Below the pieces are notes generated by a model. That model was not told where the DNA came from. It saw nothing but the letters and a program-made list of their open reading frames with translations, and made no database searches. A program made the translations under genes and the position numbers. From an uncultured Oleiphilaceae bacterium (GTDB lineage Bacteria > Pseudomonadota > Gammaproteobacteria > Pseudomonadales > Oleiphilaceae), in assembly GCA_913060665.1 (NCBI GenBank), contig CAJXUY010000012.1, forward strand, positions 102,127 through 166,126: 64,000 nucleotides of DNA, given 5' to 3'. This document shows positions 25,920 to 35,299 of the stretch, piece after piece. Within the stretch, counting starts at the first letter, position 1; each line of letters starts with the position of its first letter.

Positions 25920-28064
25920 ATGAGAAAACTGATACATAGCCTTTTCTTTGTGGCATTTGTCACAATGGTCTATCTGTCAGCACCCAAAACATTAGAAGCC
26001 GCTGAAAAATCACTAGCGGCAGACCTTCAAGAACGAGTTCTTAATCAATACGAAGGGGCAGACCACTTAGGTAAATTTGACGAAGAGATCAACATCTGGC
26101 CCGTCATGAAAGGCGATATAGTTTTAGGCTACGCATTTGAAACCGATGATCAAGTCAGCATTCCCGCCTACTCAGGAAAACCAGTCAATGTATTGGTATC
26201 GTTCGACGTTGAAGGCACGTTTAAAAACTCATGGGTACTCGAGCACCACGAGCCTATTCTGTTAGTCGGCATTCCTGCAGACAAACTATGGAACTTCGCC
26301 GCGCAGTATATTGGCAAAGAAATCACCGATAAAATTCGCGTCGGCTACAGCACAGACCCAGCAGCACTTACCGTAGATGCTGTAACAGGAGCCACCGTCA
26401 CCGTAATCGTAGTGAACGACACCATCATGAAAGCTGCTCACAAAGTTGCCGTGAAGCTAGGACTTATTGAAGCAAAAGCAGGGGGCAATATTTTACCCGC
26501 GACGGTTAAGTCAGACGTATACAGTGAAGCGGACTGGCAAACCCTTACAGGTGACGGCTCTATTAGGCGCTTATTTCTAGACCGAGACCAAGTCGACAGC
26601 ACTTTTAAAGGAACTGAAGGTGAAGGCGTGGATGAAGCGGCTCCTGCAGAAAAGAAAGACACCTTTATTGATATGTATTACACCTACCTTAACGCACCCA
26701 CAGTAGGCAAAAACCTGTTAGGTGAACGAGAGTACAACTGGTTAATGAGCGAGCTTAAAGAAGGTGAGCACGCTATCGCGGTGATGGGGACAGGGCCATA
26801 TTCATTTAAAGGCAATGGCTATGTTCGGGGCGGCATTTTTGACCGGATGCAGCTTAACCAAGGTGATGATACTGTTAGCTTCAGAGATGTTGACCACCAC
26901 CGTTTGAACGACGCCTATACAGCGGGCACTCCAGATTTTAAAGAGATGGATATATTTATCATCCGTCCACAATTTGAATTTGACCCTGGCACAAACTGGG
27001 ATATTGAGTTGCTGGTGCGCCGCCAAACAGGCCCCCTCGAAAGCGTTTTTGTTAGTTTTACCGGAGGTTATCAAACGCCAGAAGCATATATCGCCCGACC
27101 TATCCAGCCTGTAGTTGAGGTCGAAGAAGACCTGCCTATTTGGGTGAGTATTTGGCAACAAAAAGCATTCTCTGTGGCGATACTCATTATCAGCTTGGTG
27201 TTCCTCAGCGCTGTCATTTTTATGCAAGATATTCTGGTTCGATACCCTCGTCTGCTACACAACATTCGAAGAGGGTTCTTGATGTATACCGTGTTCTTTA
27301 TTGGCTGGTATACCCTTGGACAACTTTCAATCGTCAACGTATTCACCTTTACTCATGCAGCAATGGGAGACTTCCACTGGGAGCTTTTCTTAATGGACCC
27401 CATTATTTTTATTTTATGGGGGTTTACCGCCGCATCCATATTACTGTGGGGGCGAGGCATATTCTGTGGTTGGTTATGCCCATTTGGAGCACTCCAAGAG
27501 CTGATTAACGAATTGGCAAGAAAGCTTAAGATCAAACAATATGAGCTGCCCTTTGGCGTTCACGAACGGTTATGGGCCGTGAAGTATATTATTCTCCTCG
27601 CATTATTCGCAATCTCATTAGAGTCAATGTCCACAGCCGAGCGTTTTGCAGAGGTAGAACCTTTTAAAACCACCATATTGCTCGCCTTCCAGAGAGAGTG
27701 GTGGTTCGTGACATACGCAGTCACATTACTGTTTATCTCAATATTCACCCGTAAAGTCTATTGCCGATATATCTGCCCTCTGGGGGCTGCATTGGCCATA
27801 CCGACCAAACTAAGACTATTTGACTGGTTAAAGCGCCGTAAAGAGTGCGGCCAACCATGCCAACTTTGCGCAGTTGAATGTGAGATACAAGCCATTCATC
27901 CAGACGGCACAATCAACGCAAATGAGTGCCACCACTGCCTCGATTGCCAGATTACTTACCACAATGATCACAAGTGTCCACCACTGGTGAACAAAGCTAA
28001 AAAATCAAGAAAAAAGAAAGCGGCGCCTGACTTACCGCCAATCGATACCATCAACATCGGATAA
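25920..28064 (+). CDS. nosR: Regulatory protein NosR, membrane iron-sulfur flavoprotein
   Basis: A 714-residue inner-membrane protein needed for nosZ expression and for electron supply to N2O reductase. After a signal sequence (MRKLIHSLFFVAFVTMVYLSA) comes a periplasmic FMN-binding domain with the covalent attachment motif DAVTGAT at about residues 153-159. Several membrane helices follow from about residue 410, then CGWLCPFGA (about 515) and CRYICPLGA (about 614), and a C-terminal 4Fe-4S ferredoxin-like part with many cysteines (CGQPCQLCAVEC, CHHCLDCQ). The frame opens at 25869, but ATG 25920 has GGAG at the right distance and gives the signal peptide directly. Confidence 0.96.
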   Translation: MRKLIHSLFFVAFVTMVYLSAPKTLEAAEKSLAADLQERVLNQYEGADHLGKFDEEINIWPVMKGDIVLGYAFETDDQVSIPAYSGKPVNVLVSFDVEGTFKNSWVLEHHEPILLVGIPADKLWNFAAQYIGKEITDKIRVGYSTDPAALTVDAVTGATVTVIVVNDTIMKAAHKVAVKLGLIEAKAGGNILPATVKSDVYSEADWQTLTGDGSIRRLFLDRDQVDSTFKGTEGEGVDEAAPAEKKDTFIDMYYTYLNAPTVGKNLLGEREYNWLMSELKEGEHAIAVMGTGPYSFKGNGYVRGGIFDRMQLNQGDDTVSFRDVDHHRLNDAYTAGTPDFKEMDIFIIRPQFEFDPGTNWDIELLVRRQTGPLESVFVSFTGGYQTPEAYIARPIQPVVEVEEDLPIWVSIWQQKAFSVAILIISLVFLSAVIFMQDILVRYPRLLHNIRRGFLMYTVFFIGWYTLGQLSIVNVFTFTHAAMGDFHWELFLMDPIIFILWGFTAASILLWGRGIFCGWLCPFGALQELINELARKLKIKQYELPFGVHERLWAVKYIILLALFAISLESMSTAERFAEVEPFKTTILLAFQREWWFVTYAVTLLFISIFTRKVYCRYICPLGAALAIPTKLRLFDWLKRRKECGQPCQLCAVECEIQAIHPDGTINANECHHCLDCQITYHNDHKCPPLVNKAKKSRKKKAAPDLPPIDTINIG

Positions 28065-28145
28065 TTAATCAACGTTGACACGGGATATGAGTAAAAAATG
28101 ACGTCTCATAACTCAATTAAAACCCGACTAAATCGGAGCAAGACG

Positions 28146-30035
28146 ATGGAAGACAAGAAGAACGAAAATGAGAACCAACCATCCCTAAGCCGACGAGGCT
28201 TTCTGGGAGCATCAGCAGTAGCAAGCGCAGCGGGCGTTGCTGGTTTAAGCAGTGCAGTGATGACGCGAGAAGCATTTGCTAAAGCAGCAGAAGATGCGAT
28301 GTCAAAGGCAACGGTTCACCCTGGTGAAATCGACGAGTACTATGGTTTTTGGAGTGGCGGCCACTCCGGTGAAGTTCGTATCTTAGGTATCCCGTCGATG
28401 CGCGAACTGATGCGTATTCCCGTATTCAATGTTGAATCTGCAACGGGATGGGGGATCACCAATGAAAGTAAGCGTATTCGGGGGGCTTCTGACAAGTTCC
28501 TATGTGGAGACTCTCATCACCCTCACATGTCGATGACCGACGGTAAGTACGATGGCAAGTATGTATTTATCAATGACAAACTGAATACCCGCGTTGCACG
28601 TATCCGTTGTGACATCATGAAGTGTGACAAAATCATTGATGTACCTAACGTTCAGGCTATTCATGGTTTACGCGTACAAAAAGTACCTCATACTAAATAT
28701 GTTTTCTGCAACGGCGAGTACCGCATTCCCCAACCAAATGACGGACGCGATATAAATGACCCGACCAAATACTACACCATGTATAACGCCATTGACGCAG
28801 AAACAATGGAAGTTGCATTTCAGGTTATTGTAGACGGCAATCTTGATAATACTGACGCTGATTACACCGGCCGTTTTGCCGCTTCAACCTGTTATAACTC
28901 AGAAGAAGGTGTAACTCTTGCGGAGTCAATGCGTAATGAACGTGACTGGGCGGTTATTTTTGATATTCATGCTGTAGAAAAAGCAGTTAAAGAAGGTAAG
29001 TTCCAAACAATAGGTGACTCTAAAGTACCTGTTGTTGACGGTCGTAAAACAGCTAAGAGCGCTTTCACTCGCTACATTCCAGTTCCAAAATCACCTCACG
29101 GTTTGAACACCTCTCCAGACGGTAAGTACTTTGTTGCGAACGGTAAGCTTTCTCCAACCGTCACCATTATTGCCATTGACAAGCTACCAGCACTGTTTGA
29201 CGGTAAGATCAAAGAACGTGACGCCGTTGTAGCAGAGCCAGAGTTAGGGTTAGGGCCATTGCACACAGCCTTTGATGGTCGCGGAAACGCTTTCACCACA
29301 TTATTCATCGATAGCCAGATAGCCAAGTGGAATGTTGAAGATGCGATTAAGGCGTACAACGGTGAAAAAGTTAATTACATCAAGCAGAAACTAGATGTTC
29401 ATTATCAACCAGGCCACAACCATACGACGATGGGTGAAACCCGTGAAGCAGATGGCAAGTACTTGGTTTCACTTTGTAAGTTCTCGAAAGATAGGTTCTT
29501 ACCGGTTGGCCCATTACGTCCAGAGAACGATCAGTTGATCGATATTTCGGGTGATGAGATGAAGCTGGTACACGACGGCCCTACGTTTGCAGAACCTCAT
29601 GACTGCTGTATTGTTCACCGCAGCTCATTGAAACCAAGCAAGCTATGGACGCGTGACGACCCTTTCTTTGCAGAAACCGTAGCCCTCGCTAAGAAAGACG
29701 GTATTACTCTGGAAATGGATAACAAGATCATACGCGAAGGTAAAAAAGTACGCGTATATATGACCTCTGTGGCGCCAAACTTTGGCATGACCGACTTTAC
29801 TGTTAAGCAAGGCGATGAAGTAACCGTTACGATCACAAACCTTGATACCATTGAAGATGTCACTCACGGTTTTGCGATGACTAACCATGGTGTAAGTATG
29901 GAGATTGGTCCACAAGCAACTTCTTCTGTGACCTTTACTGCTGAGAACCCTGGTGTGTTCTGGTACTACTGCCACTGGTTCTGTCATGCACTACACATGG
30001 AAATGCGTGGCCGTATGTTGGTAGAAAAAGCGTAA
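28146..30035 (+). CDS. nosZ: Nitrous-oxide reductase NosZ (clade I, Tat-exported)
   Basis: A 629-residue periplasmic multicopper enzyme that reduces N2O to N2. The twin-arginine signal [16 protein letters not shown] marks Tat export and clade I. The seven-bladed propeller holds the CuZ histidines (DSHHPH, and HNHTTMGE). The C-terminal cupredoxin domain carries the CuA motif [12 protein letters not shown] at about residues 609-620, with VTHGF upstream. A frame from 28098 is open, but the ATG at 28146 has CGGAG 8 bp upstream and is preferred. It is 81 bp after nosR. All copper ligands I could check are present, so the enzyme should be active. Confidence 0.97.
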   Translation: MEDKKNENENQPSLSRRGFLGASAVASAAGVAGLSSAVMTREAFAKAAEDAMSKATVHPGEIDEYYGFWSGGHSGEVRILGIPSMRELMRIPVFNVESATGWGITNESKRIRGASDKFLCGDSHHPHMSMTDGKYDGKYVFINDKLNTRVARIRCDIMKCDKIIDVPNVQAIHGLRVQKVPHTKYVFCNGEYRIPQPNDGRDINDPTKYYTMYNAIDAETMEVAFQVIVDGNLDNTDADYTGRFAASTCYNSEEGVTLAESMRNERDWAVIFDIHAVEKAVKEGKFQTIGDSKVPVVDGRKTAKSAFTRYIPVPKSPHGLNTSPDGKYFVANGKLSPTVTIIAIDKLPALFDGKIKERDAVVAEPELGLGPLHTAFDGRGNAFTTLFIDSQIAKWNVEDAIKAYNGEKVNYIKQKLDVHYQPGHNHTTMGETREADGKYLVSLCKFSKDRFLPVGPLRPENDQLIDISGDEMKLVHDGPTFAEPHDCCIVHRSSLKPSKLWTRDDPFFAETVALAKKDGITLEMDNKIIREGKKVRVYMTSVAPNFGMTDFTVKQGDEVTVTITNLDTIEDVTHGFAMTNHGVSMEIGPQATSSVTFTAENPGVFWYYCHWFCHALHMEMRGRMLVEKA

Positions 30036-30078
30036 TAAATACGTTTAGACACTTTATCGATTAATAAAGCGTCTTATC

Positions 30079-30110
30079 TTAGCTCAACCTCGTTGCAGAG
30101 GTTGAGCTAA
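30079..30110. other. Long perfect RNA hairpin between nosZ and nosD
   Basis: TTAGCTCAACCTC pairs base for base with GAGGTTGAGCTAA across a six-base loop. There is no T-run after it on either strand, so it is not a standard terminator. It more likely protects the nosZ 3' end or partly attenuates transcription into nosD, giving more NosZ than maturation proteins. Confidence 0.6.
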
Positions 30111-30248
30111 CTCAAGTACTCCCCCCTCGTTTACTCTAAAATACCGATACAGGATTGATTAAAACCATACTTGCTTTGTTAACTAATCAGCGGACAGTTC
30201 AGCATACAATCAGCTGGCGATATTTTTGCTTTTCTATGGGTGACTGTA

Positions 30249-31685
30249 ATGTCAAAAAAACCTTCGGTCTTACATATTGGTGCTTTAATCACATACTCTG
30301 CACTGACTATTTTATTTTCCGCCAACCTTGATGCAAAGAAACTCAGCGGTAGTTCTTCTGATAATAAAGACAGCAACCATAGTGTCAGTAATACAATAGT
30401 GGTCACCGCTACCAATAATTTACAACAGATTATTAATGAGGCTAAAAGCGGCGATACGCTTCAGCTTTCTCAAGGTCAATACAAGGGCAGCATACTGATC
30501 AATAAGCCACTAACGCTCGCATGTAAACCCGGCACAGACCTTGATGGCAATAGTACAAACGACACTATCCGGATTACGGCATCAAACGTTACCGTCCAAG
30601 GCTGTAATATTCTTAACTGGGGAGACGATCTAACCGCTATGGATGCCGGTATTATTGTAAAAAAAACAGCAGAAAACGCGGTTATCCAGAACAATTACTT
30701 TAAAGGTATTTCATTTGGAATTTTTCTCGATGCGGCCAAAAATACCAAAGTACTTTCCAACCGAATTGAAGGCTCACTAGAAACGCGCTCTCAAGACAGG
30801 GGCAATGGCATTCATCTATATGCGACAACCGGTGCAGATATCGCATTCAACGAGGTATGGCATACTCGCGATGGAATCTATATCGATACCAGTAATAAAA
30901 ACGCCATTCGCAATAATGAGTTTCATCACCTTCGGTACGGGGTACATTACATGTATTCGTACAGTAACCGAGTTGAGAATAACTATACACATCATACTCG
31001 AACCGGCTACGCACTCATGCAATCAAAGCACCTTACCGTCATAAACAACCGCTCTGAGTGGAACGAGAATTACGGCATTCTGATGAATTACATCACCCAC
31101 TCCACGATAAAAAACAACTTCGTCGCCCATACCCGTCAAGCCAGCAACTATATAGGGGACAGTTCTGCTCAAGGTGGCGAAGGCAAAGGATTGTTTATCT
31201 ACAATTCGTTCTACAACGAACTAGAAGGCAACACGCTTAGAGAAGGCGGTTTAGGTATTCACATCACCGCTGGTTCAGAAGATAACGTCATTTCCGGTAA
31301 TAGTTTTATAGGCAATAAACAGCAGGTTAAATATGTATCAACCCGAACTCAAGAGTGGTCCCATAAAGGCATCGGTAATTTTTGGAGCGACTACCTCGGG
31401 TGGGATAGAGACAACAACGGTGTCGGCGATATACCCTATGAACCAAACGATGGGGTCGACAAGATGCTGTGGAAATACCCCTCAGCAAAGGTGCTCATGA
31501 ATAGCCCTGCGGTTGAAACCTTAAGATGGATACAACGTGAGTTTCCAGTGCTTAAATCTCCGGGCGTGACAGATAGCCATCCTTTAATGCGCCCCACCAA
31601 GAGTACTAATAACAAGAGTACTAATAACAACATGACCAACCACCACCAGCCAAAAACAGGTCTAACATCAGGTGCCGCATCATGA
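30249..31685 (+). CDS. nosD: Nitrous oxide reductase maturation protein NosD (periplasmic copper-site assembly)
   Basis: A 478-residue exported protein made of a right-handed parallel beta-helix: repeated N-x-F/I and D-G-I-x-I motifs (NNYFKGISFGIFLDAAKNTKV, HTRDGIYIDTSNKN, RYGVHYMYS). A signal sequence follows the start (LHIGALITYSALTILFSANLDA). With NosF and NosY it forms a complex that delivers sulfur/copper chemistry for the CuZ centre. The ATG at 30249 is preferred over the GTG at 30240 because GGGTGA precedes it. Its stop overlaps nosF by 4 bp. The C-terminus is Asn/Thr-rich with a short tandem repeat (STNNKSTNNN). Confidence 0.94.
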   Translation: MSKKPSVLHIGALITYSALTILFSANLDAKKLSGSSSDNKDSNHSVSNTIVVTATNNLQQIINEAKSGDTLQLSQGQYKGSILINKPLTLACKPGTDLDGNSTNDTIRITASNVTVQGCNILNWGDDLTAMDAGIIVKKTAENAVIQNNYFKGISFGIFLDAAKNTKVLSNRIEGSLETRSQDRGNGIHLYATTGADIAFNEVWHTRDGIYIDTSNKNAIRNNEFHHLRYGVHYMYSYSNRVENNYTHHTRTGYALMQSKHLTVINNRSEWNENYGILMNYITHSTIKNNFVAHTRQASNYIGDSSAQGGEGKGLFIYNSFYNELEGNTLREGGLGIHITAGSEDNVISGNSFIGNKQQVKYVSTRTQEWSHKGIGNFWSDYLGWDRDNNGVGDIPYEPNDGVDKMLWKYPSAKVLMNSPAVETLRWIQREFPVLKSPGVTDSHPLMRPTKSTNNKSTNNNMTNHHQPKTGLTSGAAS

Positions 31686-32656
31686 GCGTAGTAGAGCTCA
31701 ACCAAGTAAAAAAACACTTTGATGGTGTTGCGGCGATTAAAGAACTGTCACTTACCATTGAAAAAGGCGAAGTATTGGGGTTGTTTGGTCATAACGGCGC
31801 AGGCAAAACCACGACTATGAAACTCATCCTCGGGTTGCTGACACCAACTGAAGGCTCTGTTTCAGTATTTGGTCATTCGCCAGCCTCCCCGCAGTTTAGC
31901 GACTACCGATACCACCTTGGGTTTCTACCTGAAAATGTATCCTTCTACCAACAACTGACGGGCAAAGAAGTATTGGCATATTTCGCCAAGCTTAAAAAGG
32001 TCAACAAAAAACGAGTCGTTCAACTATTTGATGAAGTAGGCTTAAGTCATGCGATAAACCGAAAGGTAAAAACCTACTCCAAAGGCATGAAACAACGACT
32101 AGGGCTCGCTCAAGCGCTATTAACAGAACCAAAACTACTGCTACTCGATGAGCCCACCGTGGGCCTTGACCCTATCGCAACGCAAGATTTCTACACCATG
32201 GTTGACCAATTAAAAAAATCAGGTTGCTCCGTAGTGCTTTGCTCTCACGTCTTACCGGGGGTTGAAAAGCACATTGACCGTGCAGCCATTTTAGGCTCTG
32301 GTCAGTTACAGGCACTGGGAACTCTAGCCGAACTTCGCGAACAAGCTGAACTTCCCACCGTCATTCATGCTTACGGTGAGATTAACAGCGACATTCTGCG
32401 ATCAGAGCTAGAAGGCCTCGCGATTCACATTAGTTCCAACAACGCCTCCGTAATGAAAATTAAAACATCTCATAATCATAAAACTCAGGTATTGCGACAG
32501 GTCATGAAGCACCCCGGCATTTCAGATATAGACCTTCAAACACCATCGCTAGAAAAAATTTACCGCTACTATGTCGAAGCTAGCGCCACCAAAAACAGCA
32601 ACACGCCTCCACATATGACCAACTCAATGGTAAAAACAAAAGAAGGGGCTCAATAA
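31682..32656 (+). CDS. nosF: ABC transporter ATP-binding protein NosF
   Basis: A 324-residue cytoplasmic ATPase. Walker A is GHNGAGKTT near residue 36, the ABC signature is YSKGMKQRLG near 135, and Walker B is LLLLDEPTVGLDP near 155, with the switch CSHV after it. It powers the NosY/NosD assembly factor for N2O reductase. It overlaps nosD by 4 bp (ATGA) and nosY by one base (TAATG), so the three are translated together. Confidence 0.96.
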   Translation: MSVVELNQVKKHFDGVAAIKELSLTIEKGEVLGLFGHNGAGKTTTMKLILGLLTPTEGSVSVFGHSPASPQFSDYRYHLGFLPENVSFYQQLTGKEVLAYFAKLKKVNKKRVVQLFDEVGLSHAINRKVKTYSKGMKQRLGLAQALLTEPKLLLLDEPTVGLDPIATQDFYTMVDQLKKSGCSVVLCSHVLPGVEKHIDRAAILGSGQLQALGTLAELREQAELPTVIHAYGEINSDILRSELEGLAIHISSNNASVMKIKTSHNHKTQVLRQVMKHPGISDIDLQTPSLEKIYRYYVEASATKNSNTPPHMTNSMVKTKEGAQ

Positions 32657-33480
32657 TGCACGCAATTTGGTGTATTGCTCATAAAGAATTAAAAGACGGC
32701 CTTCGCAATCGCTGGATTATCGCGATCACATTAGTGTTTGCCCTACTGTCTATCGGGATATCTTGGTTTGGTGCCGCCGCCTCCGGCGTGGTGGGCTTTA
32801 CGTCGATCCCCAACACCATTATCAGTCTAGCCAGCCTTGCGGTATTCCTGATTCCTTTAATCGCACTATTGCTGTCATATGACGCGATTGTCGGTGAAGA
32901 TGAAGACGGTACACTGTTGCTACTGCTAACCTACCCATTAACAAAAGCGCAACTATTACTGGGGAAACTATTAGGCCATGGCTTAATCATGGGTATCTCT
33001 ACGGCTCTGGGATTTGGCTCTTCGGCGGTAATTATTGCGTTATTTGCCAGTGGCGTTGATCTTTCAGCGCTTTCGATCGCATTCACACGTTTTATCCTTT
33101 CAGCCACACTGCTGGGAGTTATATTTGTCGCAGCCGCCTACTTTATCAGTGCACTGGTTTCTGAAAAATCAAAAGCAGCAGGGTTAGCATTAATCTTCTG
33201 GTTTCTATTTGTGTTGGTATTTGATCTTGCGTTGTTAGGGCTTTTGGTTGCCACTGATGGGCAGTTTAATCCTGAGCTATTCCCGTATTTATTATTATTG
33301 AATCCTACCGACGTATTCAGGTTGATAAACCTGGTTGGCTTTGAAGGCAGTGGCAGCGGATTACTAGTGATGGCCAGTGAAGTAGAGTTTGGATTCCTTA
33401 CATTATTTGGGGTTCTACTTGGCTGGTTACTACTACCTCTCGGTGCTGCTTATTGGGCGTTTTCCCGTAGAAAGATATAA
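32656..33480 (+). CDS. nosY: ABC transporter permease NosY
   Basis: A 274-residue membrane protein with about six helices. It starts with a cytoplasmic segment IAHKELKDGLRNRWI and contains YDAIVGEDEDGTLLLLLTYP near residue 75, both typical of the NosY/ABC-2 permease family. It forms the membrane core of the NosDFY complex. It overlaps nosF by one base. Confidence 0.95.
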   Translation: MHAIWCIAHKELKDGLRNRWIIAITLVFALLSIGISWFGAAASGVVGFTSIPNTIISLASLAVFLIPLIALLLSYDAIVGEDEDGTLLLLLTYPLTKAQLLLGKLLGHGLIMGISTALGFGSSAVIIALFASGVDLSALSIAFTRFILSATLLGVIFVAAAYFISALVSEKSKAAGLALIFWFLFVLVFDLALLGLLVATDGQFNPELFPYLLLLNPTDVFRLINLVGFEGSGSGLLVMASEVEFGFLTLFGVLLGWLLLPLGAAYWAFSRRKI

Positions 33481-33530
33481 ACACACGGTGCACAAGTACA
33501 CCCTATAAAACAATCATATACCCTTACATA

Positions 33531-33546
33531 GGTGCGATTGCGCACC
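33531..33546 (+). promoter_or_regulatory. Hairpin directly before the nosL ribosome-binding site
   Basis: GGTGCG-ATTG-CGCACC is a perfect 6 bp stem that ends where the nosL ribosome-binding sequence GAGGAAG begins. It may tune nosL translation or protect the processed message. Inferred from sequence only. Confidence 0.4.
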
Positions 33547-33557
33547 GAGGAAGCCAC

Positions 33558-34097
33558 ATGCAAATACTCAGTTCATTTAAAACAATAACCCTAAGCTTTT
33601 TTGCACTACTTGTTCTTACAGCTTGCGGCAACGAAGATACAACACAACAAACAAACAACCTTCCAGTGACTATTGAGTCAGGGGATGAGTGTCATTTGTG
33701 CGGTATGGTCATTACGGAGTTCCCGGGACCAAAGGGTGAAATATTTGAAGGTCGAAAAAATCACAGCAGAAAATTTTGCTCTACTCGCGATCTCATGAGT
33801 TGGTACTTACAACCTGAAAACAAACCCAACAGTAAAGAGATTTATGTTCACGATATGAGCCGCAGTGACTGGAACTCACCCAATGACGACCATTTGATTA
33901 ATGCAAAAGAAGCCTGGTTTGTAGCAGGTTCAAGTATGAAAGGCGCTATGGGGCCAACACTAGCCTCTTTTGCCAAAAAAGCAGCTGCTGATGAGTTTGT
34001 GACAAAATACGGTGGTAGCATACTAGAGTTTGAAGGGATTACGATGGAGATTCTAAATACCGGATCGGCAATGAGCATGGGGTCAATGCATCATTAA
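33558..34097 (+). CDS. nosL: Copper chaperone lipoprotein NosL
   Basis: A 179-residue periplasmic lipoprotein. The lipobox LTAC puts the acylated cysteine at residue 23. The family signature CHLCGM (residues about 45-50) and a C-terminal Met/His-rich tail (SAMSMGSMHH) suit Cu(I) binding. NosL delivers copper to NosZ and the NosDFY complex. It closes the nos cluster, 77 bp after nosY. Neither nosX/apbE nor a nosC gene follows. Confidence 0.95.
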   Translation: MQILSSFKTITLSFFALLVLTACGNEDTTQQTNNLPVTIESGDECHLCGMVITEFPGPKGEIFEGRKNHSRKFCSTRDLMSWYLQPENKPNSKEIYVHDMSRSDWNSPNDDHLINAKEAWFVAGSSMKGAMGPTLASFAKKAAADEFVTKYGGSILEFEGITMEILNTGSAMSMGSMHH

Positions 34098-34118
34098 TCA
34101 AAAACGCACACCGTTAAA

Positions 34119-34140
34119 GTCCCCCCCTGAAGGCGGGGAT
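34119..34140 (-). repeat. REP-like palindrome downstream of nosL
   Basis: On the minus strand ATCCCCGCCTTC (34140-34129) repeats the 12-mer found after rpiA at 20742. The G/C-rich arms CCCC...GGGG form an imperfect hairpin. It separates the convergent nosL and DUF2333 genes and may terminate both. Confidence 0.5.
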
Positions 34141-34161
34141 GACAACAAAATAGTCAACCTA

Positions 34162-35214
34162 TCACCCTTGCAGCAACAAGTTCCTTAATTCGATAATCGC
34201 GGCATTGGCGCGAGAGATATAGGAGGTCATCGTAATAGAGTGATTGGCGGTCATACCAAAACCACTGCCGTTCAATATCATAGGGCTCCACACCGTTTCT
34301 TGTGTCGACTCTAACTCGATAATAATCTGCTTCAAGCTCACTAGTGCATTTTTGTCTCTAAGCACTTTATCAAAATCAACTTCAATCGCTTTTAGTATAT
34401 GAATCAAGGCCCAGGTGGTACCTCTTGCTTCATAGAAGACATTGTCAATTTCTAGCCACGGTGTTTTCTTAACAACCAATTGAGTAGTCTCTGTAGACTG
34501 CATCGCTGATGGGTCGCCTGCTAGCCCCATATCCAATTGGTTCCGACCAACACTTTCACTCAATCGTTGAGAAAGACTCCCTAAACGATTTTCAACATCA
34601 GACAGCCAGTTTCTAAGGTTATCTGCTCGCGAGTAAAACTGTGCATCTTGCTTATTATCATCCGCTAAACGACCAAGGTAGCGATTTAACGCATTAATTC
34701 CTCGACGATACTCTCGTTCGGTCGATGGAATAGCCCAGCTACGGCTGTCAAAATTAAATTGTGGCTCAGCTATCGCCAAGTCAGGATCTTCTGTTGACTG
34801 ACTTTGTACCCGACTCAAGTCTTTTCGCAGTGCTCTCGCCAAATCTCTAACCTGCACCAATACACCAAACTCCCAGCTAGCAATATTATCGAGCCAAACA
34901 CCTGGGGGGAAGATGTCATTTCGAATATACCCACCCGGCTTTTCTAGAATAGTTTCAGCCAGAATAATAAGCGTAGCGGTGGTAGCAGAGCCAACGACTA
35001 CGTCATGACCATCAGCCGCTACTCTAGCCGCAGCGGTAGGGGCTACGTCAAAGGCACCAGGTTCGCTACTCCAGAAAATGCCCAGCACAACCGAAACCAT
35101 TAAATAAACAGCGAGGCCACCCACCAGTACTTTGGGCAACAACCCGCCCCCCATATAGTCCTGTAGATCTTCCCAGCGATCACTTGAAAATTCTTTAACC
35201 CTTTGAAATGCCAT
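34162..35214 (-). CDS. DUF2333 family protein
   Basis: A 350-residue protein with one N-terminal membrane helix (about residues 29-48, LLPKVLVGGLAVYLMVSVVLGIFW) and a large periplasmic helical domain. The patterns EKPGGYIRNDIFPPGVWLDNIASWEFGVLVQVRDLARALR and YEARGTTWALIHILKAIEVDF are typical of DUF2333, which is found widely in marine gammaproteobacteria and Pseudomonas. Its function is unknown. It is 85 bp downstream of the LapD-like gene on the same strand, so an envelope or adhesion link is possible but unproven. Confidence 0.88.
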   Translation of the reverse strand: MAFQRVKEFSSDRWEDLQDYMGGGLLPKVLVGGLAVYLMVSVVLGIFWSSEPGAFDVAPTAAARVAADGHDVVVGSATTATLIILAETILEKPGGYIRNDIFPPGVWLDNIASWEFGVLVQVRDLARALRKDLSRVQSQSTEDPDLAIAEPQFNFDSRSWAIPSTEREYRRGINALNRYLGRLADDNKQDAQFYSRADNLRNWLSDVENRLGSLSQRLSESVGRNQLDMGLAGDPSAMQSTETTQLVVKKTPWLEIDNVFYEARGTTWALIHILKAIEVDFDKVLRDKNALVSLKQIIIELESTQETVWSPMILNGSGFGMTANHSITMTSYISRANAAIIELRNLLLQG

Positions 35215-35299
35215 TCTATAACCCTATTTGCTTAATATAGATTTATTCAACATAATCAATGAAATACGCTTTGGTATTCTACCGTATGTGTCTCGCTTA

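Noticed and set aside
26802..27227. 141-codon minus-strand frame inside nosR
   Set aside because: Antisense to conserved NosR sequence; composition and lack of motifs mark it as a shadow frame.
30060..30115. Classical terminator after nosZ
   Set aside because: The hairpin is excellent but no T-run follows on either strand, so it was listed as an RNA hairpin, not a terminator.
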